Source of the DNA: Przewalskia tangutica
Lineage: Eukaryota; Streptophyta; Magnoliopsida; Solanales; Solanaceae
Length of the DNA: 64,000 bases
Direction: 5' to 3'
NCBI GenBank assembly: GCA_029844215.1
Contig: CM056734.1
Location: 17,556,501 to 17,620,500, forward strand
The notes beneath the pieces are model-generated. The model had not been told where the DNA came from, searched no databases, and saw only the letters and a list, made by a program, of their open reading frames with translations. Positions 50,401 to 60,134 of the stretch are shown here, piece by piece. The position numbers and the translations under genes were made by a program. Position 1 is the first letter of the stretch. The number at the start of each line of letters is the position of its first letter.

Positions 50401-52072
50401 ATACTTTGAACTTCTCTATCACGTAGATTAATTTCATCATAGTATTCAAAAACCGAAGGGGAGCCTTGGAGTAACTGGTAAAGTTGATGTCATGTGACCA
50501 GGAGGTCACGGGTTCAAGCCGTGGAAACAGAGATATGCAAGGTAAGGCTGTGTCTTGTGGTCCGGCCATTCCTCGGATCCAGCACATAGCGGGAGCTTAG
50601 TGCATCGGGCTGCCCTTTTTTTCATAGTATTCAAAAACCAAGAGTGAGTAGCTGATCACATTATTCTTTCTGTTTTTTTTCTTCAAAAAGTAACTTTATT
50701 TAAAAAAGCACAAGCATCACAAAGATTGTGCCGGTACAAGTGACAAAATACAAACCCCAAAACAGTAAAGATAAGAATCCCTTATAACAAAAACTTACAG
50801 GGATTTTATGATGTCGAGTATAGAATCACTATCATTTACAGGGCTTTCTTTGCACGATAACAGAAAAAGTAATATACAATTCAATTTTATTCTCTGGATG
50901 GAATTCCCTTCATCCTCAATCACCTGGAGTTCCTTTCATTCCAGATATTCTTTCTGGTAATTTAGTTATTACAAGATTCATAATTTGGTCCAGGTCGGCC
51001 ACTGACGAGTGTGTCAGGTAGTTAGTGTATTCCTGCTTTGATTTTTGAATTAGAATAATCTTTTATAAGGTATGACGTAATCTTAGCATATGATCTCAAT
51101 GTCTCAGGGTCAAAGCAAATGCCTGGCAGATGTATGTGGAGCTTTGCATTGTGACCTTGTGATGGAATTCAAATCCAAGAAGACCAAGTGTAATCCTGCA
51201 GCAGCAGCACGGAATCGTCATTTGTGTGAGGTTACCTTCTAAACTTAAACCTGTATTTCAGTTGGATTAACTTCAATTCTACTGATTTCTCTTTGATCTT
51301 GTCCACTGTTTCCCCCTATTTCTTTGCAGGGTCTTGCAGACAAATGTTTTCCTGCTAATCAGAGTCCATCAGCAACTCGTCTTCATGGTACGATTTCTCC
51401 ATAGTGTTAGGATCTGAAGTAATTAAATAGTTGCTTCCACTTGTGATGATCTTTGGTTGGTTTGATGGCAGAACTATTCTTGCGCCAATTCTGTGATGCT
51501 CACACTTGCTCGGGGGGAAGCAAACCCTTTTCTAGAGGAAGAAAGGTATGGTTTGATAACTGAAATGCCTTAATTATGTGCCTTCTGTTAAATCAAAATA
51601 AAAGTTGTACGACTGATTATGGACTTTTGACCTTTTTTGGGTTCAAGCACTTTTGTCCGTTTAAGAGTAGAAATGGCCACAACATTCAGTTAAAGGTTAT
51701 AACTTCATACGATACTCTACTGAGATGTAATCCTGCCCGGCAATTTTGCAAGTCACTTGCTTTACTTGTTCAAGTGGAGCTTTTCTCTATATTTTGTAAT
51801 CTTTTCATATTTTATGCACATGACATGTTACATTTGCAGAAGCATACAAATCGGTTCTACTTGGCAGCTTCAGTATTGACGTTGATGCTGCTCCCTCTAT
51901 TTTACCTTATTGTCTATTTGTACCAAAGGTACTTCCTCCAACCTTCGCATCAGCTAGTCTCCCTCAAAATTTGCATCAAAATAATTACTTCTTCATCTGC
52001 AGAGAAATGAAAAGGGGAACTCAAGAACTTAAGCGCATAACAAAAATTGGAAGAAAAGCAAAACCTTCTTAG
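47500..52072 (+). CDS. C2H2 zinc-finger single-pass membrane protein (9 exons, 273 aa)
   Basis: Exons: 47500-47595, 47939-47961, 48242-48323, 48420-48626, 51108-51230, 51330-51387, 51472-51545, 51840-51928, 52003-52072, all GT-AG and phase-consistent. Residues 1-24 (METLRQIRAYIVLLCFLLIT...) form a signal peptide. A classic finger, C-x2-C-x12-H-x4-H, sits at C110, C113, H126 and H131 (CGYCKKSF, then HFDNRH). A second Cys-rich part follows (KCLADVCGALHCD, then DKCFPANQS and QFCDAHTCSGG). Residues about 227-249 are a transmembrane helix, with a basic tail RITKIGRKAKPS. A signal peptide plus a C2H2 finger suggests a secretory-pathway protein, not a DNA-binding factor; this is inference. I recognise a conserved plant family but know no function. 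Intron 4 (2.5 kb) contains a SINE. Confidence 0.85.
50455..50621 (+). mobile_element. tRNA-derived SINE with 18-bp target duplication
   Basis: TCATAGTATTCAAAAACC occurs exactly before (50437-50454) and after (50622-50639) a 167-bp insert. The insert has an A box (TTGGAGTAACTGGTAAAG), a B box (GGGTTCAAGCC) and ends in a T-run. It lies in intron 4 of the zinc-finger gene. The perfect duplication implies a fairly recent insertion. Confidence 0.92.
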
Positions 52073-53561
52073 CTGTGTACAGCGGTGTTTTTTGGGTAAG
52101 GATATTTATCTATCTTGTTTACCTATATGTTGGAAAGAAATGTTCCTTTATCATAATGCATGCTACACCAGTTTATGAAATGTATTTCATAGGGGCTGAA
52201 ACATTTCCTTTGTCTGCAGTAGGCATCTCTTGGTAACGAATCACTCACTGTTGCTGAATGATCAGTGTTCTGACTTAAAAGACAATACATATCCTCAGAA
52301 CCTGGTACAATGCATCTTGGCATTTTAACTCTTGTCAGCCTGGACGAACGGACTCATTGAAGCAGCAGCTAAATTCTTACTCCCTTTTGTATCAATTCTC
52401 ACAGATCCATACAACACTTCTCCTGAGAAAACGATCACAATCAGTTTTTTCTTTATCAATTTTACAAGGGAGAACATGAAATCTTCATGTTGTATGTTTC
52501 TTTGGGTAATCTAAAGTTTAATTTTTGGGTGTCTTGACCAACTTGTGTAGTTATGACTGTTAAGTGGTGAGCTCATGAAAGTTTTAGCAAATGAAAAGAC
52601 AGGGTGGTCAATGGCGGTATTCCTTTTAATCTTTTTTCTTGTTTTGTCGTGGCAAACCGGGCATTATTATCTTATACAGAGAAGAGGGATGAAACCAAGA
52701 AAGAAAGAAAGAAAGAAAGTCTTTGTTTTGGGGTGGGGGTGGGGTGCAAGAATGCAGTAACATTCCTAATTAGCAAACGTGATCAGCTGTCAGCACAGCT
52801 ATTAACCTTGGCAATAGTGCGAGCCTGTGAGATAAATCTGGTAAGGAAACTAGTCATCTTTGTTGAGTAGCAGATTGGCTTTGCAACATCGGGTTCTTGT
52901 ATTTTCATTGTCCAACCTATCGTTGGTGTTGCCAAGGATAGCGGCAAAAGCAACCACAAAGTAGAGGTTATATAGGATTGGCAGTAAAAGAAAACTACCT
53001 GCAAGATGTCCTCTATGCCTCATTAGGTGCACATAGATTGAACAAGTAGGAGATTAATTCAAAATAGTGATAATGATATATAAAACATTAAAAGCCTTTT
53101 ATCTCACGTGTTCTTGATATAAGGAGAGTATCATGTGTATTTATAGTAGGACAAGCGTAATAGATGACTATGGACGACTTAGATTAAGTCAAATAATACA
53201 GAATTCGTACATATTTTTGGACACCAAGTCGGTACTTAATGATGAAATCTTGACTCGTAAAAAAAGGATTTTGATTAAACAGTTGGGGTCATATACCGAG
53301 TTACATTTACTGCAGCCTTGACTAAATATGCTTGCTAGAAAAACCTCCAGCTCTCTCCCCATAAGGCCAAAATTATATGTTTTGTTAAGCAGTATATTTC
53401 ATACACACCTGCCTTTGCTCTATTGAGGGTTCCGCCAGTTCACATATCGATAGATCTTACACACACCACCAACTGATGACATCCAAGTATTGGCAGTCTC
53501 CTGCCTTTAACAGCCAGCATTGCTAACAGAGCAGTGTTTTCTGGACCATCCAGGCTGAAAT
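52073..53561. other. Convergent intergenic region
   Basis: This lies between the stop codons of the plus-strand zinc-finger gene and the minus-strand HemW gene, so both 3' UTRs are expected here. A short (GAAA)n run and a G-rich tract occur at 52700-52745. No further gene was recognised. Confidence 0.5.
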
Positions 53562-55451
53562 TTAAGGAGCTAACACATTGAATGCGAGGGATATCAATTC
53601 GTTAGATAATAAGAAACCATCAGGGTCACTAAGCCTGATATATGCCAACACCTCATTAATCTTGTCTCCTTCAGATAACAAAGACTTGAATTCTTCTGCA
53701 TCGATTTCCCTCCTCTGCTCATCCAAGCAGACAACGTGCCCACTCTCAATATGAGGCTTATAGACTTCACAAAGGGAGATAATAGTTGAGCTGCCAAAAG
53801 CTTTGCCAAATGAATTCAAATCCAGCCCTCTAGCAGTTCTCAGAGACAGCATAACAACATCCGTTGCTATATCTTGGGCATCTACTTTACTGTCCTGGCA
53901 ACAATTTACGAGTCCATTCTCCAAATTTTGCACATAACCCATGTAATCTTTCAGCTTTCTTGGCCTTGAAAACCTTAGTCCACTAAGATAACTGGCTGAA
54001 CCCAATCCAAAAGCATAAAAAGGTTTGTTTATCCAGTATGTATAATTGTGCTTGCATTGATAACCACTTTTGCAGTAGCTACTTATCTCATAGTGCTCAT
54101 AACCAGCATCTCTTAGCATTTCAGAGGCCATTCTGTAAAAATCAGCGGATTGATTTTCACAAGGCAAAGGGAATTCTCCAGCTGTATACCTGTGGATACA
54201 ACAATTTCAGTTCAAAGGTTGAATGTGTAAGTGTACTCATTGCGAATGAGCTCTTTTTTATACTAGTGGAAAATGTAGGGTATTCTCTATACTTGAACAA
54301 TATCAGAAATTTCATCATTTACAGCTGAAATACCTCTTGCAGTAGAAGTTAAGGAGAAACACTACAAAAAAAAAATGAAAATTAGCTACGAACTTCATTG
54401 CTAGCTAAATTGCTCGTAGCTAACATAACCTTTTTGATAATCCGACGAAATTGTTGTTCAGCTACAATATTTGTCCGTAATTCCTGTTTTTTTAGTAGTG
54501 AAACTCTCAATAAAAAACATATAATATTGCCTTGTTGAAATTAGCATATAAGAGACGCCTCAATCCCAAATCAATTTGAACAATAACTGAAAAGAGATAC
54601 TAGAAAAAACTGCAGGCAGAGATCTCAATTTGGTGTACTACTTACAAAGATCCAAACTTTGTATCTTGCTCAACTTGTAAATCATAAACTGACACATGTG
54701 TAGGCTTTGCTTGGATAGTGAGGCTCAAGCTTTGTTCCCACATATGTGCCTTCTGATGAGGAAGTGAAGATATAAGATCCACACTCCAATTCTCAACACC
54801 ACATGATCCAACAATGTCAATAGCCTCATGAATTTCCTGTACACCGTGCGCTCTTCCACAACTCTTAAGCAACTCCTCCTGGAATGCCTGGACTCCTAGT
54901 GACACTCTATTAACACCCAACTTCATCAAATCTCTCAACTTTGCAGCATCAAATGTACCAGGATCCATTTCAATTGAAATTTCAGCATCAGAACACACCC
55001 CAAATTTTGCGTCCAATGTGTTCAGGACTAGAGAAACCAATTTTGGTGGCACAAGTGAAGGTGTCCCTCCACCGAAAAAGACGGTTTCGAGAGGTGACTT
55101 GTAGTTGGAAGGTATAATTGAAGTGGCTTTAATTTCTCTACATAGGAAATCAATGTAGCTAAGAATTCGCGGGTCGTTGTCAGCTTGAGGTGAAGATGAG
55201 CCGAGAGCGACAATGGGGAAGTCGCAGTAGTGACAGCGCTTTCGGCAGAATGGGAGGTGAACGTAAGCTGAGGTTGGGTTATGCTGTTGTAGGAATGTAT
55301 TTTCCATTGAGGCATTGTGTCGAACAGGTTGTGCGGATTTTGTTATTGCAGTGATGATTGTGTTTGAATAATTGCGGGGTTTGGCCTTAGAGGGAAAGGC
55401 CATGAATATAGGAGTGAACGTTGATCTTAGCATCAGGTCAAGCTGGTACAA
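53562..55451 (-). CDS. HemW-like radical SAM protein (2 exons, 477 aa)
   Basis: Exon 1 is 55451-54646 and exon 2 is 54189-53562; the junction is GT-AG, phase 2. The radical SAM cluster motif is C69-RKR-C73-HY-C76-DF. The order C-x3-C-x2-C-D-F, lacking HemN's fourth cysteine two residues on, is that of HemW, a heme-binding chaperone, whereas true oxygen-independent coproporphyrinogen oxidases have C-x-C at the end. GGGTPS at residues 127-132 is the SAM-binding glycine motif. The HemN C-terminal domain follows (ISSYCKSGYQCKHNYTYW, then FGLGSASYLSG). The first 60 residues are Ser/Thr/Arg-rich and may be an organelle transit peptide; Met7 and Met17 are alternative starts. Many databases label such plant proteins coproporphyrinogen oxidase; I favour HemW. 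Confidence 0.93.
54360..54500. mobile_element. 141-bp CACTA-type MITE in the HemW intron
   Basis: The ends are CACTACAAAAAAAAAATG on the left and, inward from the right, CACTACTAAAAAAACAGG. The flanks are AAA on both sides, matching the 3-bp target duplication of CACTA elements. Inside are inverted copies of GCTACGAAC/GCTCGTAGC and AATTAGCTACG-type words. There is no coding capacity. Confidence 0.85.
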
Positions 55452-55898
55452 AAATTAATTACAAGTATTTCAAACTAGTGGAGAACTATATGTGCATAAT
55501 TTTTCCTCCAAAAATCGCAAAAGGAAAATGAATAAAATAAAGAAATTTCTTTTATAGATAAACTTTTATATATTCAAGACGTTTTTTTTATTTTCTTTTT
55601 TAGTCTGTTTTAAAAATAAAATTATTTCTTTTTTGACAATTCTTTCATTTTAAATTTTTACGCGACATATTTAAGATCATAAAATTAAAGGTTATTTTGG
55701 TACATTTTACATATTTTTAATTTAAGATCACGAGATTCAAAAGTCATTCTCTATTTTTTTTTAATTTTTTGTCAAATCAAATCGAGACAATTTTTTTAAA
55801 CGGAGGAAATATTTATAATATTGGTCACTTGAAAACAAATTATTGATGAGGAAAGTAGCACTTTTAGTCGCTCAAATATAACAAATGTGATTTTTGTT

Positions 55899-55906
55899 TT
55901 TCCCGC
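55899..55906 (+). promoter_or_regulatory. E2F-type site TTTCCCGC
   Basis: An exact match to the E2F consensus TTTSSCGS, 72-79 bp upstream of the deaminase-like ATG, in the short divergent promoter shared with HemW. E2F control suits S-phase nucleotide genes. Function is inferred. Confidence 0.55.
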
Positions 55907-55929
55907 CACAAATTTGCTCAATCTCTGTT

Positions 55930-55937
55930 TTTGGCGG
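55930..55937 (+). promoter_or_regulatory. Second E2F-type site TTTGGCGG
   Basis: Matches TTTSSCGS about 41-48 bp before the same ATG, 31 bp from the first site. Clustering of two sites makes chance less likely. It may lie in the 5' UTR. Confidence 0.45.
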
Positions 55938-55977
55938 CTAAAAATTCCCTTCGTTTTCGCGTCTACTGTAAGATTCC

Positions 55978-58900
55978 ATGAATTGGAGAGAGCTAACGCT
56001 GGTCTCAGCCGCCGCAGTAGTTAGTGCATTTGTTTCTGCTATGACCCTTCGCTTATTCTTCAACCCGAAAAGGCGTTCAGTAACCGACCCGGATTCGAGA
56101 GTCAAAGGTTTATATCAAAGGAAATCGTCTTCTAAGAACCTATTCGATCCTTCGAAACGACAAAGGTTTGTCGTTTTAATTTCTAATTGCTTCAGTTCCA
56201 AATTTATGTATTTTGTTAATTTATTTTATGGTTTTGTGGGTGTAGGTATTTGTCGTGGGATGATTATTTTATGGCGATTGCATTTCTATCTGCTGAACGG
56301 TCCAAGGATCCAAACAGGCAGGTACTACTCTAATTTGTGAACCAATTTTAAGTATTTGAAGTCATTTGGAATGGATGATTGGAATTATACGCCAAATATT
56401 TGTTGAAAGTTGCATCTTTCATGCTGAGTTGTCGTAATTATAGTATTTCTAAAAGCTAATGTATACAACTTCACTATGTTCACTTTGTCAATTTAGCAGA
56501 TCCACATTATTAAAAAGGATTCCTTCCTAACTAAAAGAGGAAGGAATGAACTATTTTCTTACTTTGAACTAATAAGGAAAAGTAGGCATGATAAGTACAT
56601 TTTGATAGCATTGAATCGGAAGATAGCCTATCTAAGAGAAGATGAAATAGCAATTTCTTGAAATTGAGTCAAATCTAGCTCTCCCACAAGCTAGAACACA
56701 GGTGGAGGTTATCAATCCGACTTCATAACTAGTTGGTAGATTCGAATAATAAAAAGAAGTTCTCTTTCTAAAACTATTTAGATTCGGTCTCACAATAGAA
56801 AGTACCGAGTAGTCTTCAGATGATACACAAACTGAAATCCCTGATTTTAGAAGAAAGGCTACTGATTAATATTTCTTGTTAATCCGCCTTTTATGTGAAA
56901 CCAAAGTAGTTATGAGTAGTTGTTTCCCCTTTTAACCTCACGATTTAAAGAGTTTTCTAATGATGAGATGGTCGGGTTCCTTCAACTGAATGAAGCTGTT
57001 TATAGACAGTCCCCATGTTAAGCTGTACTTGTCGAAACGACTCTTGTTCATGGTGCTCTAGTTAAATGCTCTGAACACTTTTGTATGTTATTTCCACTTT
57101 TTACTGCTATATTTGATACTTTGAGGTTAACTTTCTTGACTCAGGTTTCACAATCTCCCTTGGAACTAACCCTTTTCTGGCTGTTTGGCAGGTTGGAGCA
57201 TGTTTGGTGAGTCAAAATTACGTTATACTAGGTAAGATGTATTTGATGGAATCAGTTCTTTGTCTATTCATAGCTGAAAAATGTTTCATATCATTAGGTT
57301 TAATTTGCAAATTACATTTGTTTAGGAAAAAAGCATAAAATCATCTGATTATCTTGTTGAGTAGCTCAAAGATAAATGTACTAGTTGATTCACTTGGGTG
57401 GATCAAGGGTATGTGTTCACATTCAAATAGGTCCTCAGTATTTGGTTATATCGACTTAAGATACTGGTATTGATCATTTCCTGATTTGAGAACTCTCATG
57501 GTCCTATCACTTTGCCAGATGAAATGGAGATGGTTACTTCTGTAATAGTAGGGAGCTTTTTACTTCACCACTTATGAAGTGCTTTCTTAGAAACTGCAAA
57601 CATTTGCAAGATGATTCTTCAGTTGCCCCTCTAAGTTGCTTTATTCTTTGCACATTAACAAGTAGTATTTACTGTATGCTCTATCTCGATTATATCACTT
57701 GACATAGAATAGATATGGCCACATTGCAACACTTAGAAGTATATTGGTGAATATTACACTTGAGATGCATACAGGATTTTGATGTTGGAAGTCCATCTTT
57801 GACTCTCTGATTTATTGTCTTTTTCATATGGGTATTTATTACTCCCTCTGTCCCAATTTATGTGGCACCATTTCCTTCTTTGTCTGTCCCAAAAACAATG
57901 TCACATTTCTATATTTAGAAACAATTTAACTTTATGAGATGATTTATAACCATACATTTCAAAAGTCTTTCTTTCTTTCTTAAACTCCGTGTCAAGTCAA
58001 ATGGTGTCACATAAATTGGGACGGAGGGAGTATTTGATTTGTGTTTCCATACTACATGAATGTTTGATTAGGCTAATCGCATGGCTTCTAGAATTCACAT
58101 TTGGGTATTTACCCAATAGGTTATTAGATTCCATCTAATTGATGCTCTACTTTTAGCCAGGCATTGGATACAATGGATTCCCACGTGGCTGTTCAGATGA
58201 CAAGCTTCCCTGGGCAAAGGTTGTTAGTGTTCAAAGAGAAAGTGTCTTTGTTATTGTCACTATTATTTTATCTCTAACTAATTCCTGACATTTCAGAAAT
58301 CTAAAAATGGGAATCCATTGGAGACAGTATCCGTAAGTAATAAGCTTCTCTGAGACAAATTTATATGCAATTTATGTCCGTAGGCTACATATTATGGTTT
58401 CTATAAATTTGTAATTACCATACTAGTCATACTATCTTAATTCAAGAAACAAGTTTTGCTCAGTCTACATTTGACGACTCTACCTCATTTCAAGCTAACC
58501 AATTTTGTTGCAGTTATGTTTGTCATGCTGAAGTTAATGCCATCTTGAATACAAATCATGCATCTGCTGCAGGACAGGTTAACTTGGGTCTTGACTTGTG
58601 CAATATCGACCTGATGTCCTGTCACTCCTACTGCCAATCCTCCTTTTCCCTCTCTCTAGACAGCCTCTTTTCTTATCAAGTCTATTGGGAATTATTTTAT
58701 CTGGCCTGCGTTTAGCCCAGTATTATCTCACAGAGTACATCTTACCCCTATTATGCAGAGGCTCAATGTGACAATGTTTCCTTGCAATGAATGCGCAAAG
58801 ATTATCATTCAAGTACACATGATGCTATATGACCTCAACATATCTATAGCATTTACAGCAACATTTTCTACTATGTTGATATTATGGAAGATTGCTTCCC

Positions 58901-59450
58901 TTTGAGAGTTTAATCTTTTTATGGATGTTCATTTTATAAATTTCCAGTGAAACATTAGCAAAAATTATGTGAAGACAACAAATTGCTACATTCCCAGTAA
59001 TAGAAAGTTATGGAACAATTTGCAAAAGAACTTGCACCTCACTTTTAAGCTGAAACACTTGCATCAGGATTTCGTGCTCATAATTCCTTACAAATCGAGA
59101 TAAATACCGATATAGCCTATAGGTAGGCACGTTTGTCGCTTTATCAAGATATCAAATTTAATTATAAAAAGATTACTGAGGATTCTGGAATAAAAACAGC
59201 TATAAGAAGGATCTTTGGTGTTCTCCAATACTTTTTGACTTCTATGAACTGGGAATTAGGTTTGTGATTAATTTTGCATCTCTGCATCCTGCACCTTCCA
59301 TTTTTGGTTTTCCATTAATCTATACTTCACAAATATCTGCATGTGCAGTCTGGTGTTTCAGAGGTTATTTATGTTGTGGAGAAGAGATTGGATGGTTCTG
59401 ACGAGGCTTATGTTGCTTCCCACAAACTTATGTCAATGGCTGGTATAAAA
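55978..59450 (+). CDS. dCMP deaminase-like gene, frame broken at exon 5; last exon unresolved
   Basis: The enzyme would deaminate dCMP to dUMP for dTTP synthesis. Exons: 55978-56165, 56246-56321, 57192-57231, 58161-58219, 58297-58332, 58514-58577, 58759-58812, 59349-59450. The N-terminus has a hydrophobic segment (LVSAAAVVSAFVSAMTLRLF). The catalytic core reads YLSWDDYFMAIAFLSAERS, VGACLV, IGYNGFPRGCSDDKLPWAK, then YVCHAEVNAIL (zinc His and catalytic Glu) and TMFPCNECAKI (zinc Cys pair). Exon 6 needs phase 2 from exon 5, but exon 5 as written is 36 nt (phase 0): LET is followed by GTATCC where family members have KYP. Two bases appear to be missing, and translation would stop early in exon 6. 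The C-terminus is not found cleanly; KHESTCNQILR at 59570-59602 resembles the family end but is out of phase. This is either an assembly error or a decaying gene. Confidence 0.82.
57842..58030. mobile_element. Stowaway-type MITE in the deaminase-like gene
   Basis: 189 bp with ends CTCCCTCTGTCCCAATTTAT on the left and, inward from the right, CTCCCTCCGTCCCAATTTAT (one mismatch over 20 bases), flanked by TA on both sides. This is the classic Stowaway (Tc1/mariner) signature. It lies in intron 3. Confidence 0.95.
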
Positions 59451-60134
59451 GTAAGTATATTTAGTGTCAACTTCTTTCCAAGAAATGTTAATTTCTTTGC
59501 TATAGATACGACATCTTACCAATGGGAAAACAGATTTCGTCTCGATACTTGTAATATGTTTTAACACAGAAAAACACGAATCCACTTGTAATCAGATTCT
59601 CCGATGACTGTGGATTGCGGATTATTCATTCCTTGCCAAGCCTGTAGCAATAGGGAATTAGCCTGCATTTTGTAAAACATTGAACCCGTAGGCACGTCTC
59701 GGTTTATTTCAATCAACAAAAGCTGGGATAAAAGAAAGCTTACTGAAACATTGTATAGGATGTATTCATTAACTTAACAGCTTCAGGGGTCCAATATTGC
59801 TAGAAACGAGATGGGGACACTATTTAACCTTTTAGTAATACAAAATTAACCCCACCTCTGTCAGTAAGTTGTTGCAATATATGACTAGTTCATTGTCTTT
59901 TACATGTCTTCAATCCCGCATGCTGTGAATAGGAACAACCTCTCACTGTCTATTCATTCAGACAAAAAATCACCGTTTAAAAGAATTAACAATGCTTCCA
60001 AATCCCAAGTGTATCAAGCTCACACTAGCAAGTTTAAGGTTCTCCGAAGCAAGGAAATTTTACACGAGTATCATGCAACTTGGAGCAAGTTTTCCTTTTC
60101 TCTTCAGCAAGAGTTCATCTTTGTATTCAATAAT
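59451..60134. other. Short convergent intergenic region
   Basis: This is between the last firm deaminase-like exon and the UBA5 stop codon. The out-of-phase remnant KHESTCNQILR lies at 59570-59602. Otherwise it is AT-rich with no recognised feature; both 3' UTRs probably fall here. Confidence 0.5.

Noticed and set aside
50455..50545. A tRNA gene
   Set aside because: It has A- and B-box-like motifs but no cloverleaf with a sound acceptor stem, and it has retroposon duplications and a SINE body.
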